Assembly (NCBI GenBank): GCA_949297575.1
Contig: CASFTB010000017.1
Location: 1-37,589, forward strand
Length of the DNA: 37,589 nt
From: an uncultured Bacillota bacterium
Lineage (GTDB): Bacteria; Bacillota; Clostridia; Christensenellales; Borkfalkiaceae
Reading direction: 5' to 3'
The translations under genes and the position numbers were made by a program. Shown here in pieces: positions 8,262-18,196 of the stretch (positions are counted from its first letter, which is position 1; each line of letters opens with the position of its first letter). The notes beneath the pieces are model-generated. The model was given only the letters and a program-made list of their open reading frames with translations, was not told the origin of the DNA and searched no databases.

Positions 8262-8858
8262 ATGGACGATATCAGGATGAACCTCATCCCCATGGTCGTA
8301 GAGCAGTCCGGCCGCGGGGAGCGCTCTTACGACATCTATTCGCGGCTGCTGGAAGACCGCATCATCTTCCTCTCGGGCGAGATCAACGACGGCATGGCGA
8401 ACACCATCGTCGCCCAGCTCATCTACCTCGAGGCGAAGGACATGAACAAGGACATCAGCCTCTACATCAACAGCCCGGGCGGCAGCGTCTCCGCGGGCAT
8501 GGCCATCTACGACACCATGCAGTACGTGCACTGCGACGTCTCCACCATCTGCATCGGCATGGCGGCGAGCATGGGTGCCTTCCTGCTCTCCAGCGGCGCC
8601 AAGGGCAAGCGCTTCGCGCTGCCCAACAGCGAGATCATGATCCATCAGCCCCTCGGCGGGGCGCAGGGCCAGGCGAGCGACATCAAGATCCAGGCGGAGC
8701 ACATCCTCAAGATCAAGGAAAAGATGAACCGCATCCTCTCCGAGAACACGGGCAGGAGCATCGCCGAGATCGAGCGCGACACCGACCGCGACAACTACCT
8801 CTCCGCAGAGGAAGCCCAAAATTACGGGCTGGTCGATAAGGTCTTCTACAAGAGGTAG
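8262..8858 (+). CDS. clpP: ATP-dependent Clp protease proteolytic subunit
   Basis: A 198-residue serine protease that forms the two-ring barrel of ClpXP and ClpCP. The catalytic triad is visible as Ser103 (GMAASMGAF), His128 (MIHQPLGG) and Asp177 (DTDRDNY), with the spacing of B. subtilis ClpP (98, 123, 172). The glycine-rich [10 protein letters not shown] stretch and C-terminal YGLVDKV are typical. The ATG at 8262 is preceded by AAAGGAAGG; an in-frame upstream start would add a charged, non-homologous stretch. It lies 61 bases after tig. I see no full CtsR operator upstream, so heat control, if any, is not by that repressor here. Confidence 0.96.
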   Translation: MDDIRMNLIPMVVEQSGRGERSYDIYSRLLEDRIIFLSGEINDGMANTIVAQLIYLEAKDMNKDISLYINSPGGSVSAGMAIYDTMQYVHCDVSTICIGMAASMGAFLLSSGAKGKRFALPNSEIMIHQPLGGAQGQASDIKIQAEHILKIKEKMNRILSENTGRSIAEIERDTDRDNYLSAEEAQNYGLVDKVFYKR

Positions 8859-8915
8859 GCTGCCCGCGCGCTGGCGCGCCCGCGTGCCCGCGCAAAACAT
8901 ATCCGATCACTTTCT

Positions 8916-8952
8916 GACGCCGCCGAAAATCTGTTCAGCGGCGTCGGATTTT
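8916..8952 (+). terminator. Possible weak terminator between clpP and clpX
   Basis: An 8-bp stem (8916-8923 with 8938-8945) is followed by GGATTTT. A second pairing (8925-8931 with 8947-8953) competes with it. It may only weaken read-through into clpX. Confidence 0.35.
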
Positions 8953-9038
8953 CAGAACGGGCCGCGCGCCCCGCAAACGGGCGGGCGGCGATAAAATCCC
9001 GAAACCGCGCACACGTCTGCGCGAAAGGAGGTCAAACC

Positions 9039-10259
<1,221 letters not shown>

Positions 10260-10277
10260 CGCGCACAACAGAAGAAG

Positions 10278-10310
10278 AGAGGCAGACGCCGTATAGGAGT
10301 CTGTCTCTTT
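10278..10310 (+). terminator. Weak terminator after clpX
   Basis: A 10-bp stem with one G-U pair (10278-10287 with 10299-10308), 11-nt loop and only a short T-run, 18 bases after clpX. Confidence 0.45.
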
Positions 10311-10375
10311 ACGGAAGAGTGCGAAGGCATAAAAAATTTTAATGACAGGAATTTTGTTTTGACGCCGCAAAACGC

Positions 10376-10404
10376 TTGAAAAAAGCGCCCGCGGCGTTTA
10401 TACT
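10376..10404 (+). promoter_or_regulatory. Promoter of the nfnA-like operon
   Basis: TTGAAA (10376-10381), 17-nt spacer, TATACT (10399-10404). It gives the two redox genes their own transcript, separate from clpX. Confidence 0.8.
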
Positions 10405-10462
10405 ATTAAAGGTCAGTACGATACTTATTGAGAATAATACGCAAAGGACGGCAGGTCATATT

Positions 10463-11305
10463 ATGTACAAGATCGTAAAAAAGAGAGAACTCAACCCCAC
10501 CGTCACGCTCATGGAAGTGGACGCCCCCTTCGTCGCGAAGAAGGCGGAGCCCGGCCAGTTTATCATCCTGCGCGTGGATGAAGAGGGGGAGCGCATCCCC
10601 CTCACCGTCGCTGATTTCGACAGAGAAAAGGGCACCGTGACCATCATCTTCCAGATCGTCGGCGGCACCACCGAGCGGCTCAACCGCCTCGAAGAAGGGG
10701 AGTACATCCAAGATTTCGTCGGCCCCCTCGGCGAGCCTTCGCATGTCGAAGGGCTGAAAAAAGTCGCCGTCGTGGGCGGCGGCGTCGGCTGCGCCATCGC
10801 CTACCCGGTCGCAAAAAAGCTGCATGGGCTGGGCGCCGAGGTGCACAGCGTCATCGGCTTTCGCAGCAAAGATCTCGTCATCCTCGAGGAGGAATTCGCC
10901 GCCTGCTCAAACGTGCTGCGCATGATGACGGACGACGGCAGCTACGGAGAAAAGGGCCTGGTGACGGACGCGCTGAAGGCGCTCATCGAGGCGGGCAACA
11001 AGTATGACGAGGTCATCGCCATCGGTCCCGTCGTGATGATGAAGTTCGTCTCCCTCCTCACCAAGCAGTACGGCATTAAGACGGTCGTCAGCATGAACCC
11101 CATCATGATCGACGGCACGGGCATGTGCGGCTGCTGCCGCCTCACCGTCGGCGGCAAGACCAAGTTTGCCTGCGTCGACGGGCCGGATTTCGACGGCCAC
11201 GAAGTGGACTACGACGAGATCATGAAGCGCGCCTCCACCTATAAAGAATTTGAAAAGCGCGAGCGTGAGCTCGCCTGCAACCTCTTCAAAAAGGAGGTAA
11301 AGTGA
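10463..11305 (+). CDS. NfnA/SudB-type FAD/NAD and 2Fe-2S reductase subunit
   Basis: A 280-residue small subunit of the NADH-dependent ferredoxin:NADP+ oxidoreductase / sulfide dehydrogenase family (the dihydroorotate-dehydrogenase-electron-transfer fold). The FAD-binding barrel (about 1-97) contains PGQFIILRV, and the NAD domain starts at VAVVGGGVGCAIAYPVAKK (101-119). The 2Fe-2S site lies in IDGTGMCGCCRLTVGGKTKF; Asp217, Cys222, Cys225 and Cys237 are the likely ligands. Cys224 is an extra cysteine where relatives usually have Ala. By family it pairs with the large flavoprotein encoded next, balancing NADH, NADPH and ferredoxin pools. ATG 10463 has a modest AGGT site; the frame is open 29 codons further upstream but that lies inside the promoter. 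Confidence 0.85.
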   Translation: MYKIVKKRELNPTVTLMEVDAPFVAKKAEPGQFIILRVDEEGERIPLTVADFDREKGTVTIIFQIVGGTTERLNRLEEGEYIQDFVGPLGEPSHVEGLKKVAVVGGGVGCAIAYPVAKKLHGLGAEVHSVIGFRSKDLVILEEEFAACSNVLRMMTDDGSYGEKGLVTDALKALIEAGNKYDEVIAIGPVVMMKFVSLLTKQYGIKTVVSMNPIMIDGTGMCGCCRLTVGGKTKFACVDGPDFDGHEVDYDEIMKRASTYKEFEKRERELACNLFKKEVK

Positions 11306-11306
11306 C

Positions 11307-12701
11307 ATGCCGAACATGAGCCTGAAAAAGCACGAAATGCCTGCACAGGCACCGGACGTGCGCAATAAAAACTTTTCCGAAGTCGCCCTCGGCTATGACG
11401 TCGAGACGGCGATAGACGAGGCAAAGCGCTGCCTGCACTGCAAAAACAAGCCCTGCATCGGCGGCTGCCCCGTCCGCATCCACATCCCCGAATTCATCGC
11501 CAAGGTGGCGGAAGGGGAGTTCGAAGAGGCCTATCACATCATCCAGCAGACGAGCTCTCTCCCCGCCGTATGCGGCAGGGTGTGCCCGCAGGAGACGCAG
11601 TGCGAAAGCAAGTGCGTGCGCGGCATCAAGGGCGAACCCGTCGCCATCGGGCGGCTGGAGCGCTTCGTCGCCGACTGGCACAACGCCCACAGCTGCGATC
11701 TGCCCGTAAAAGCCGAGCCCAACGGGCACAAGGTCGCCGTCGTCGGCAGCGGCCCCGCGGGGCTGACCTGCGCGGGCGACCTCGCCAAGCGCGGGTACGA
11801 CGTGACCGTCTTCGAGGCGCTGCACCTCGCGGGCGGCGTGCTCGTGTACGGCATCCCCGAGTTCCGCCTTCCCAAGAGCATCGTGCAGAAGGAGATAGAC
11901 AACTTAAAGGCGCTGGGCGTCAGGGTGGAGACCAATATGGTCATCGGCCGCGTCCTCTCCGTAGACGAACTGATGAGCGAGTACGGGTTCGAAAGCGTGT
12001 TCATCGGCAGCGGCGCAGGCCTGCCCCGCTTCATGGGCATTCCCGGCGAAAACCTCAAGAGCGTGTTCTCCGCCAACGAATTTTTGACCCGCGTCAACCT
12101 GATGAAGGCGTATAAAGAGGATTGCCGCACTCCCGTCTTCCGCGCGAAGAAGGTCGCCGTCGTGGGCGGCGGCAACGTCGCCATGGACGCCGCGCGCTGC
12201 GCGCTGCGTTTGGGCGCGGAGGAGGTGCACATCGTCTACCGCCGCAGCGAAAACGAGTTGCCCGCCCGCGCCGAAGAGGTCGAGCACGCCAAGGAAGAGG
12301 GCATCATCTTCCAATTTCTGACCAACCCGACCGCCATCCTCGAAGGGGAGAACGGCATCGTCTCCGGCATGACCTGCGTGCGCATGGAACTGGGCGAGCC
12401 GGACGCCTCCGGCAGGCGCCGCCCCGTCGTCGTCGAGGGCAGCGAGTTCACTGTCGAATGCGACTGCGTCATCATGGCGCTGGGCACATCCCCCAACCCC
12501 CTCATCAAGAACACGACGGAGGGGCTGGAGACGCAGAAGTGGGGCGGCATCATCGCCGACGAGCGCGGGCAGACCTCCCGAGAGGGCGTGTTTGCGGGCG
12601 GCGACGCCGTCACGGGCGCGGCGACCGTCATCCTTGCCATGGGTGCGGGCAAGGCCGCGGCCGAAGCGATAGACGAGTACATCAAGGGCAAAAATGCATG
12701 A
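11307..12701 (+). CDS. NfnB/GltA-type NADPH oxidoreductase large subunit
   Basis: A 464-residue flavoprotein annotated in this family as NfnB, SudA or, when acting alone, NADPH-dependent glutamate synthase small chain (GltA). Two 4Fe-4S sites come first (CLHCKNKPCIGGCPVRIHIP near residue 37, and CGRVCPQETQCESKC near residue 91). The FAD site is VVGSGPAGLTCAGDLAKRGY, and the NADPH site VVGGGNVAMDAARCALRLGA is followed by the VYRRSENELPAR helix. The start codon lies one base after the stop of the small subunit, with AGGAGGT inside that gene, so the pair is translationally coupled. The adjacent small subunit and the lack of a glutamate synthase large chain nearby favour the Nfn/Sud role over glutamate synthesis. 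Confidence 0.85.
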   Translation: MPNMSLKKHEMPAQAPDVRNKNFSEVALGYDVETAIDEAKRCLHCKNKPCIGGCPVRIHIPEFIAKVAEGEFEEAYHIIQQTSSLPAVCGRVCPQETQCESKCVRGIKGEPVAIGRLERFVADWHNAHSCDLPVKAEPNGHKVAVVGSGPAGLTCAGDLAKRGYDVTVFEALHLAGGVLVYGIPEFRLPKSIVQKEIDNLKALGVRVETNMVIGRVLSVDELMSEYGFESVFIGSGAGLPRFMGIPGENLKSVFSANEFLTRVNLMKAYKEDCRTPVFRAKKVAVVGGGNVAMDAARCALRLGAEEVHIVYRRSENELPARAEEVEHAKEEGIIFQFLTNPTAILEGENGIVSGMTCVRMELGEPDASGRRRPVVVEGSEFTVECDCVIMALGTSPNPLIKNTTEGLETQKWGGIIADERGQTSREGVFAGGDAVTGAATVILAMGAGKAAAEAIDEYIKGKNA

Positions 12702-12718
12702 CCCCTCTGCCGAGGGGC

Positions 12719-12752
12719 GGGGCGCCTTCGCGGAAGGCGCCCCCTCTTTTTT
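12719..12752 (+). terminator. Terminator after the nfn-like pair
   Basis: An 11-bp perfect stem (12719-12729 with 12733-12743), GCG loop, then CTCTTTTTT. Confidence 0.92.
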
Positions 12753-12793
12753 GCGGCAGAAAAGGGGCTTGCGCGCGGAGGGCGAAAATCGGC

Positions 12794-12822
12794 TTGTAAA
12801 AAGCGCCGCGATGTGTTATACT
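12794..12822 (+). promoter_or_regulatory. Promoter of lon
   Basis: TTGTAA (12794-12799), 17-nt spacer, TATACT (12817-12822). No CIRCE or CtsR operator is visible beside it. Confidence 0.75.
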
Positions 12823-12878
12823 ATATGCGGAATATTACAGACGGCAAAAAGTGCGGCGAAAGCCGCGGAGGTATGTCT

Positions 12879-15197
12879 ATGCCCAAATCCAAAAAAATCA
12901 TGAATTATCCCCTCGTGGCGCTCCGCGGGAAGGTCATCTTCCCCGATACGGTCAGCACCTTCGACGCGGGCAGGCTGATCTCCCTGGTCGCAGTTTCGCG
13001 CGCCACCGAGCAAAATCTGGATCTGTTCGTCGCCATGCAGCGCGACGCGCAGAAGGACGAGATCGTCCCCGACGACGTGTGCAAGGTAGGCACCGTCGTG
13101 CACGTCAAGCAGATCGCCAAGCTCCCTTCGGGCAATCTGCGCCTCACCGTCTCCGGCGTGTACCGCGCCAAGGCGGAAGAGATCTACGAAGAGGACGGCT
13201 GCCTGTACGCGAACGTCGCCGAACTCAAGTCCGTGCACGGCGATCCCGTGCTGGAAGAGGCGTATTTCCGCACCGCGCAGGACGTGATGCGCGAGATCCG
13301 CGCGAACGAGATGCGCTTTCCCAAAGAGGGGGGCGCCGCGCTCGACTCCGTCACCGACCCCGACGTCTACATCGGCAACGCGGTCGCGCTGCTGCACATA
13401 CGCGACGAAATGAAACAAAAGCTCCTCGAAACGGTGAACGTCGTCGAGCGGCTCAAACTGTTCGAGCGCTGCCTCAACGACGAGCTCGAGATCGCCAGGC
13501 TGGAAAAGAAGATCAGCGCCGCCGTGCGCCAGAACATCGACAAGAACCAGAAGGAGTACTTCCTGCGCGAGCAGCTCAAGGCCATCCACCACGAGCTGGG
13601 AGACGACGAGGACGAGCGCGACGCCCTCACCCGCAAGATCAAGGATAAGCACATGCCCGCGGAGGTGGAGGAGAAGGCGCTCAAAGAGATCGCCCGCACG
13701 GACAAAATGCCGCCCTCTTCCCCCGAATATACCGTCATCCGCAACTATCTCGACTGGCTCATCGACCTTCCCTGGTCGGAAGAGACGGAGGACACCGCAC
13801 ACCTCTCCGACGCGCGCAAGGTGCTGGACGAGGACCATTACGGGCTGGAAAAGGTCAAGACGCGCATCGTCGAATACCTCGCCGTGCTGCAATTGACCAA
13901 GAGCATGAACGCGCCCATCCTCTGTTTCGTCGGCCCTCCCGGCGTGGGCAAGACGTCCATCGCCAAGTCCGTCGCCCGCGCGCTGGGCAGAAAGTTCGTG
14001 CGCATGAGCCTGGGCGGCGTCAAGGACGAGGCGGAGATCCGCGGCCACAGGCGCACCTACGTCGGCGCCATCCCCGGCCGCATCATCTACGGCATGAAGC
14101 AGGCGGGCAGCATCAACCCCGTGTTTTTGCTGGACGAGATCGACAAAGTCTCCTCCGACATGCGCGGCGACCCCGCCAGCGCCCTTTTGGAGGTGCTCGA
14201 CCCCGAGCAGAACGCGACCTTCCGCGACCGCTTCCTCGAAGTGCCGTACGACCTCTCCAAGGTGCTGTTCATCACCACCGCCAACACGGTAGACACCATC
14301 CCCGCGCCCCTGCTCGACCGCATGGAGCTCATCGAGCTCAACGGCTACACGCTGGACGAAAAGAGGGAGATCGCCAAGCGCTACCTCATCCCCAAGCGCG
14401 CCGGAGAAAACGGGCTGAAGGAGGGGCTTTTAGAGATCACGGACGAGGGCATCAACGCCGTCATCGAGGGCTATACGATGGAGGCGGGGGTGCGCAACCT
14501 CGAGCGCCGCATCGATACGATCTGCCGCAAGATCGCCGTGCGCTATGCCGAAAACGGCGACCTCGAAAAGCAGACGGTGACGGAAAACGACCTCGAAGAG
14601 CTGCTCGGCGTGCGCCGCTACCGCGACGAATACGCCCGCCTGGACGGCAACGAGGTGGGCGCCGCCACAGGCCTCGCCTGGACGAGCGTGGGCGGCACCA
14701 CGCTGACCATCGAGGTCTCCGCCATGCCGGGCAAGGGGGAGATCCTGCTCACCGGCAAGCTGGGAGACGTGATGAAGGAATCGGCGCGCGCCGCCATCAG
14801 CTATATCCGCGCCCATGCGGACAAGTACGGTATCCCGCCCGAGGCGTTTTCCGAGACGGATATCCACATCCACGTGCCCGAGGGGGCGACCCCGAAGGAC
14901 GGCCCCAGCGCGGGCATCACGATGGCGACCGCCATCCTCTCCGCCTTCACGCACAAGCCCGTCCGCAAGGACGTCGCCATGACGGGCGAGATCACCCTGC
15001 GCGGCAAGGTGCTGCCCATCGGCGGGCTCAAAGAAAAGGCTCTCGCCGCCCACCGCGCGGGCATCAAAAACATCATCATCCCCTTTGACAACGAGCGCGA
15101 CGAGGCGGAGATCCCCGAAGCCGTGCGCGGCGACCTGCACTTCATCCCCGCGTCCGACGTGGGCACGGTGTTCGAAAACGCCATCGTGGGGCTGTGA
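12879..15197 (+). CDS. lon: Lon protease (LonA type)
   Basis: A 772-residue ATP-dependent serine protease degrading misfolded and regulatory proteins in the cytoplasm. In order: N-terminal LON substrate domain (YPLVALRGKVIFPDT), a helical linker, AAA+ module with Walker A GPPGVGKT (352-359) and Walker B VFLLDEIDK, and a peptidase domain with the Ser-Lys dyad Ser677 (DGPSAGI) and Lys720 (GGLKEKAL), the 43-residue spacing of E. coli Lon. Two close ATGs (12873 and 12879) follow GGAGGT; I take 12879 since it is 7 bases from the site whereas 12873 is one base from it. ysxC follows directly, as in B. subtilis. Confidence 0.96.
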   Translation: MPKSKKIMNYPLVALRGKVIFPDTVSTFDAGRLISLVAVSRATEQNLDLFVAMQRDAQKDEIVPDDVCKVGTVVHVKQIAKLPSGNLRLTVSGVYRAKAEEIYEEDGCLYANVAELKSVHGDPVLEEAYFRTAQDVMREIRANEMRFPKEGGAALDSVTDPDVYIGNAVALLHIRDEMKQKLLETVNVVERLKLFERCLNDELEIARLEKKISAAVRQNIDKNQKEYFLREQLKAIHHELGDDEDERDALTRKIKDKHMPAEVEEKALKEIARTDKMPPSSPEYTVIRNYLDWLIDLPWSEETEDTAHLSDARKVLDEDHYGLEKVKTRIVEYLAVLQLTKSMNAPILCFVGPPGVGKTSIAKSVARALGRKFVRMSLGGVKDEAEIRGHRRTYVGAIPGRIIYGMKQAGSINPVFLLDEIDKVSSDMRGDPASALLEVLDPEQNATFRDRFLEVPYDLSKVLFITTANTVDTIPAPLLDRMELIELNGYTLDEKREIAKRYLIPKRAGENGLKEGLLEITDEGINAVIEGYTMEAGVRNLERRIDTICRKIAVRYAENGDLEKQTVTENDLEELLGVRRYRDEYARLDGNEVGAATGLAWTSVGGTTLTIEVSAMPGKGEILLTGKLGDVMKESARAAISYIRAHADKYGIPPEAFSETDIHIHVPEGATPKDGPSAGITMATAILSAFTHKPVRKDVAMTGEITLRGKVLPIGGLKEKALAAHRAGIKNIIIPFDNERDEAEIPEAVRGDLHFIPASDVGTVFENAIVGL

Positions 15198-15199
15198 CC

Positions 15200-15796
15200 A
15201 TGCTGCGCATCGGGGAGGTAAAGTTCCTCACGTCCGCTGCGGACAAGAGGGGCTTTTACGGCGGGGAAAAGCCCGTCATCGCCGTCAGCGGCAAGTCCAA
15301 CGTGGGCAAGAGCTCCTTCATCAACATGCTCGCGGGCAGAAACCGCCTCGCGCGCACTTCGGCGGAGCCGGGGCGCACCCGCCTCGTCAACTACTTCGAT
15401 TTCGGCCCCTTCATCCTCGCAGACCTGCCGGGCTACGGCTTCGCGCGGGTCTCCAAGGGGGAGAAGGAGCGCTGGGCAAAACTTCTGGACGACTTTTTCG
15501 CAGAGGGGAAGGTCGCACACGTGTTCGCCCTTGCAGACATCCGTCACGAACCCACGGCGGACGACAGGACGATGATCGACTTTCTGTACTACACGCAGAC
15601 GCCCTTCACCGTCGTCGCCACCAAGGCAGACAAGCTCGCCAAGACCCGCGTAAAGGAAGCGGTGCGCAAGGTCGCCGCCGCGCTGAAAACGGGGGAGGGG
15701 AACGTCATCGCCGCCTCCGCCGTCGACCGCAGGGGGAGGGAAGAGGTGCTTTCCGCCATCGAAGCGGTGCTCGCCCGCGGCGTGCCGCAGCAATAA
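15200..15796 (+). CDS. ysxC: Ribosome biogenesis GTPase YsxC/EngB
   Basis: A 198-residue TrmE-Era-EngA-YihA-type GTPase needed for 50S subunit assembly. Visible G motifs: GKSNVGKSS (G1), SAEPGRTR with the switch Thr (G2), DLPGYG (G3), TKAD (G4) and ASAV (G5). The start is the ATG two bases past the lon stop; a GTG overlapping that stop (15194) in the same frame would add two residues and is a real alternative. Either way translation is coupled to lon. A GTGGGG stretch is the only ribosome-site candidate. The lon-ysxC pair is conserved in Bacillota. Confidence 0.94.
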   Translation: MLRIGEVKFLTSAADKRGFYGGEKPVIAVSGKSNVGKSSFINMLAGRNRLARTSAEPGRTRLVNYFDFGPFILADLPGYGFARVSKGEKERWAKLLDDFFAEGKVAHVFALADIRHEPTADDRTMIDFLYYTQTPFTVVATKADKLAKTRVKEAVRKVAAALKTGEGNVIAASAVDRRGREEVLSAIEAVLARGVPQQ

Positions 15797-15834
15797 AAAA
15801 TCTTTGCGGGGCGGGGCGCGCTTCTTAAAAACGG

Positions 15835-15863
15835 TTGCGCCCGTGCCCTGCGCGTGCTATAAT
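15835..15863 (+). promoter_or_regulatory. Promoter of the sugar-transferase-like gene
   Basis: TTGCGC (15835-15840), 17-nt spacer, perfect TATAAT (15858-15863), 30 bases before the start codon. Confidence 0.75.
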
Positions 15864-15893
15864 TGAGTATCACAGGAAGAGAGGGGAGAGAAC

Positions 15894-16712
15894 ATGAATC
15901 TGCTCGCATCCGTATCCGATTTCCTCGCGACGCCCGGGGGGATCGCCGCCTTTGTCATCTTCGACGTCGTCGTATTCATCGCCATCGCGGCGCTCAACTA
16001 CCGCTGGCTGTTCAAGCGCCTGTTCGACGTGCTCTTTTCGGGCATCCTGCTGACGGTGCTCTCGCCCTTCTTCGCTCTCTTTCTCGCCGCGGACGCGGTG
16101 TACAACCGCGTGACGGGCGCATACCCCGCCCTCTTCGAGCGGGAAGAGTTTGTCGGCAAGGGGGAGCGCGTCGCCTGCGCCTGCGTGTTTGCGACGGAGA
16201 GCGGGGAGGGGCAGACCACGCCGATGGGCGGCGTACTGCGCGGCTGCGGCATGAAGTATTACCCCCGCCTCGCGGCCGTCTTTCTCGGCAGGCTGAGCTT
16301 CGTCGGCCCCCGTCCCATGGCGCCGGAGGACGCCGAGGCGCTCGCGCCCGAAGAGCGCGCCCGCTTTGCGGTGCGCCCGGGGCTGGTCAGCTCGCTCGAG
16401 CGGTTCGGCGGCGAAAAGCTGACCTATCCGGACATGCTGGAGGAGGACGCCGAGTACGCCGCGCACATTTCGCTGGCGGGGGATATCTCCTTCGTGCTCG
16501 TCCGCCTGGGGCGGCTGGTGCGGGGGGACGCCGCGCGGCCGTACGGCGAATGCACGGACGAGACCTACCTCGCCTGGCTGGTACGTACGGGGCAGGTGAA
16601 TGAGGAGCAGGAAAAGGAAATCCGCGCCCGCGCGGAGCGGAAGAGGGGCAAAGAGGTGCGCGCGCGGCAGGAGATGCGCGACTACGACGAGATGCGCGAT
16701 CGCCTGCTCTGA
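15894..16712 (+). CDS. Degenerate bacterial sugar transferase (PglC/WcaJ family)
   Basis: A 272-residue homologue of the monotopic phosphoglycosyl transferases that start glycan assembly by linking a sugar phosphate to undecaprenyl phosphate. There is an N-terminal membrane segment (18-35), then the re-entrant helix signature FKRLFDVLFSGILLTVLSP (40-58), then LSFVGPRPMAPED (134-146) and ARFAVRPGLVSSLERFGG (156-173), all in family order. The segment that normally reads LDELPQL upstream of VGPRP is MKYYPRL here, so the catalytic Asp-Glu pair is Lys121-Tyr122. The charged C-terminal 50 residues (EEQEKEIRARAERKRGK) look coiled and are not part of the family core. The fold assignment is firm and activity is doubtful: it may be a regulator or partner, or may have a changed chemistry. 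It has its own promoter and terminator. Confidence 0.75.
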   Translation: MNLLASVSDFLATPGGIAAFVIFDVVVFIAIAALNYRWLFKRLFDVLFSGILLTVLSPFFALFLAADAVYNRVTGAYPALFEREEFVGKGERVACACVFATESGEGQTTPMGGVLRGCGMKYYPRLAAVFLGRLSFVGPRPMAPEDAEALAPEERARFAVRPGLVSSLERFGGEKLTYPDMLEEDAEYAAHISLAGDISFVLVRLGRLVRGDAARPYGECTDETYLAWLVRTGQVNEEQEKEIRARAERKRGKEVRARQEMRDYDEMRDRLL

Positions 16713-16729
16713 TAAAAAAGTTTTGCAGG

Positions 16730-16765
16730 GGAGGGGCTGCTCACGGCAGCCCCTCCTTTCGTTTT
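16730..16765 (+). terminator. Terminator after the sugar-transferase-like gene
   Basis: An 11-bp stem (16730-16740 with 16746-16756), 5-nt loop, then TTTCGTTTT. Confidence 0.9.
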
Positions 16766-16982
16766 CAGGGGCGTTGTCCCCTCTTCGGAATCAAGAATGC
16801 AGGATCGAGGACGGAGCGGGAGTACTTCCTCCTCTCCGATCCTTCCTCATATCCTCCCGAAAAAGATGTGCGCGGCAAAGATTTTTCGGGAGGATGCGCC
16901 GCCTCGCAAGTCGGGCGTTTTTCAAAAAGCAAAGGGCCGGCGAGCGCCGACGAATTTCCCTCCGCTCTTTTTAAAAAATCTG
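16766..16982 (+). other. Intergenic stretch with one long hairpin
   Basis: I see no gene here. A 15-bp inverted repeat (16851-16865 and 16881-16895) with an about 15-nt loop stands out; no T-run follows, so it is not a typical terminator. The flanks are purine/pyrimidine-skewed (runs of TCCTCC and GGGAGG) without homology to the repeat modules further along. Confidence 0.4.
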
Positions 16983-17011
16983 TTGTGCGCGGGGCACTTT
17001 TATGGTACAAT
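16983..17011 (+). promoter_or_regulatory. Promoter of the zinc-ribbon protein gene
   Basis: TTGTGC (16983-16988), 17-nt spacer, TACAAT (17006-17011), about 50 bases before the start codon. Confidence 0.7.
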
Positions 17012-17060
17012 AAATACAGCAAATCATGGGTGCGGGCAGCCCGCACGGGAGAGGGAAAGA

Positions 17061-18173
17061 ATGGAAGAGAAGCTGAACGAAGCCGCCGTGACGGCAGAGG
17101 CCGAGCGGCAGGAAGTGGAGAACACGACGAAGGCGATGAAGTGCCCGTCCTGCGGCGCGAACATGGTGTTCAGTGCAGAGCGCGGGGCGCTGTACTGCGA
17201 ATACTGCGGCTGCGTGCGGGAGGTAGAGTCGGAAAACAGCGAGGAGATCGACTTTTCCCGCCTGCTCTCGTCTGACAACGGCTGGGCAGAGGAGTCGCAC
17301 GTGTTCTGCTGCCAAAACTGCGGCGCCCGCGAGGTGCTCGCGAAAAACGAGTTCGCCAAAACGTGCTCCTTCTGCGGCACGCCCAACATCGTGGAGACGG
17401 ACGAGCTCCCCGGCCTGCGGCCCAACGCCGTCGTGCCCTTTGCCGTCAGCAAAGAGCAGGCGAGCGCCAATGCGCGCAAGTGGATGCGCAAGCGGCTCTT
17501 TGCGCCGCGCAAATTCCGTAAGGGCGCAAAGCCGGAGGAGATACGCGGCATGTACATGCCCGCCTTCACCTTTGACGCCGCCACCGATTCGACCTATACG
17601 GCGACCCTCGGCGTGTACCGTTACCGCACCACCCGCCGCAACGGCAGGACGGTGCAGGTGCGCTATACCCATTATTTCAACGTGAGCGGCAGGTACAGCT
17701 CCGCTTTCGACGACGTGCTCGTCCAGGCGTCCTCCGATAAGGGGAAGGATGCCGTGCGCAAGATCCAGCCCTTCGACACCCGCCGCAGCCGCGCCTATAC
17801 GCAGGAATATCTGAGCGGCTTCACCGCCGAACAGAGCGCCGTGCCCGGCATGCAGTGCTGGGAAGAGGCGAAGGACATCATGCGCGCGAGGCTGCAGGCG
17901 CAGATCCTCTCCGGCTACCGCTACGACGTCGTCTCCTCCTTCAACATATCCACGCGCTATTCGGGCGTCACGTATAAATACATATTGCTGCCCGTGTACG
18001 TCGGGCACAGCAACTGGCGCAAAAAGCTGTACAACTTTTTCGTGAACGGCGCGAGCGGCAAGGTCGCGGGCAAGGCGCCCGTCTCCCCGTTCAAAGTCGC
18101 GTGCGTCGTCGTGTTGGGGGCTGCGGTCGTGGCGCTGCTCGCCTGGCTGTGGATAACATTTACGGGGGGCTGA
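17061..18173 (+). CDS. Zinc-ribbon protein with C-terminal membrane anchor
   Basis: A 370-residue protein of a family usually annotated TFIIB-type zinc-ribbon-containing protein; no function is established that I know of. Two zinc ribbons come first: CPSC with CEYC (about residues 31-52) and CQNC with CSFC (about 90-112). A central domain (about 125-320; IRGMYMPAFTFDA, YTHYFNVSGRYSSAFDDVLV) looks beta-rich, and one membrane segment ends the protein (about 345-367). This predicts a cytoplasmic zinc module tethered to the membrane by its C terminus. ATG 17061 has GAGAGGGAAAG upstream. rarA follows 23 bases after the stop and probably shares the transcript. Confidence 0.75.
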   Translation: MEEKLNEAAVTAEAERQEVENTTKAMKCPSCGANMVFSAERGALYCEYCGCVREVESENSEEIDFSRLLSSDNGWAEESHVFCCQNCGAREVLAKNEFAKTCSFCGTPNIVETDELPGLRPNAVVPFAVSKEQASANARKWMRKRLFAPRKFRKGAKPEEIRGMYMPAFTFDAATDSTYTATLGVYRYRTTRRNGRTVQVRYTHYFNVSGRYSSAFDDVLVQASSDKGKDAVRKIQPFDTRRSRAYTQEYLSGFTAEQSAVPGMQCWEEAKDIMRARLQAQILSGYRYDVVSSFNISTRYSGVTYKYILLPVYVGHSNWRKKLYNFFVNGASGKVAGKAPVSPFKVACVVVLGAAVVALLAWLWITFTGG

Positions 18174-18196
18174 GGCCGCCCCGCGGAGGATCTGAG

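Noticed and set aside
6677..8293. Long minus-strand open frame opposite tig and the clpP start
   Set aside because: It is antisense to a clear trigger factor gene, is low-complexity (Leu, Gly, Arg rich) and arises from high-GC third-position bias; no ribosome site or family motif.
9030..9036. CtsR operator before clpX
   Set aside because: Only one GGTCAAA heptamer is present, overlapping the ribosome site; the second direct repeat that CtsR needs is missing.
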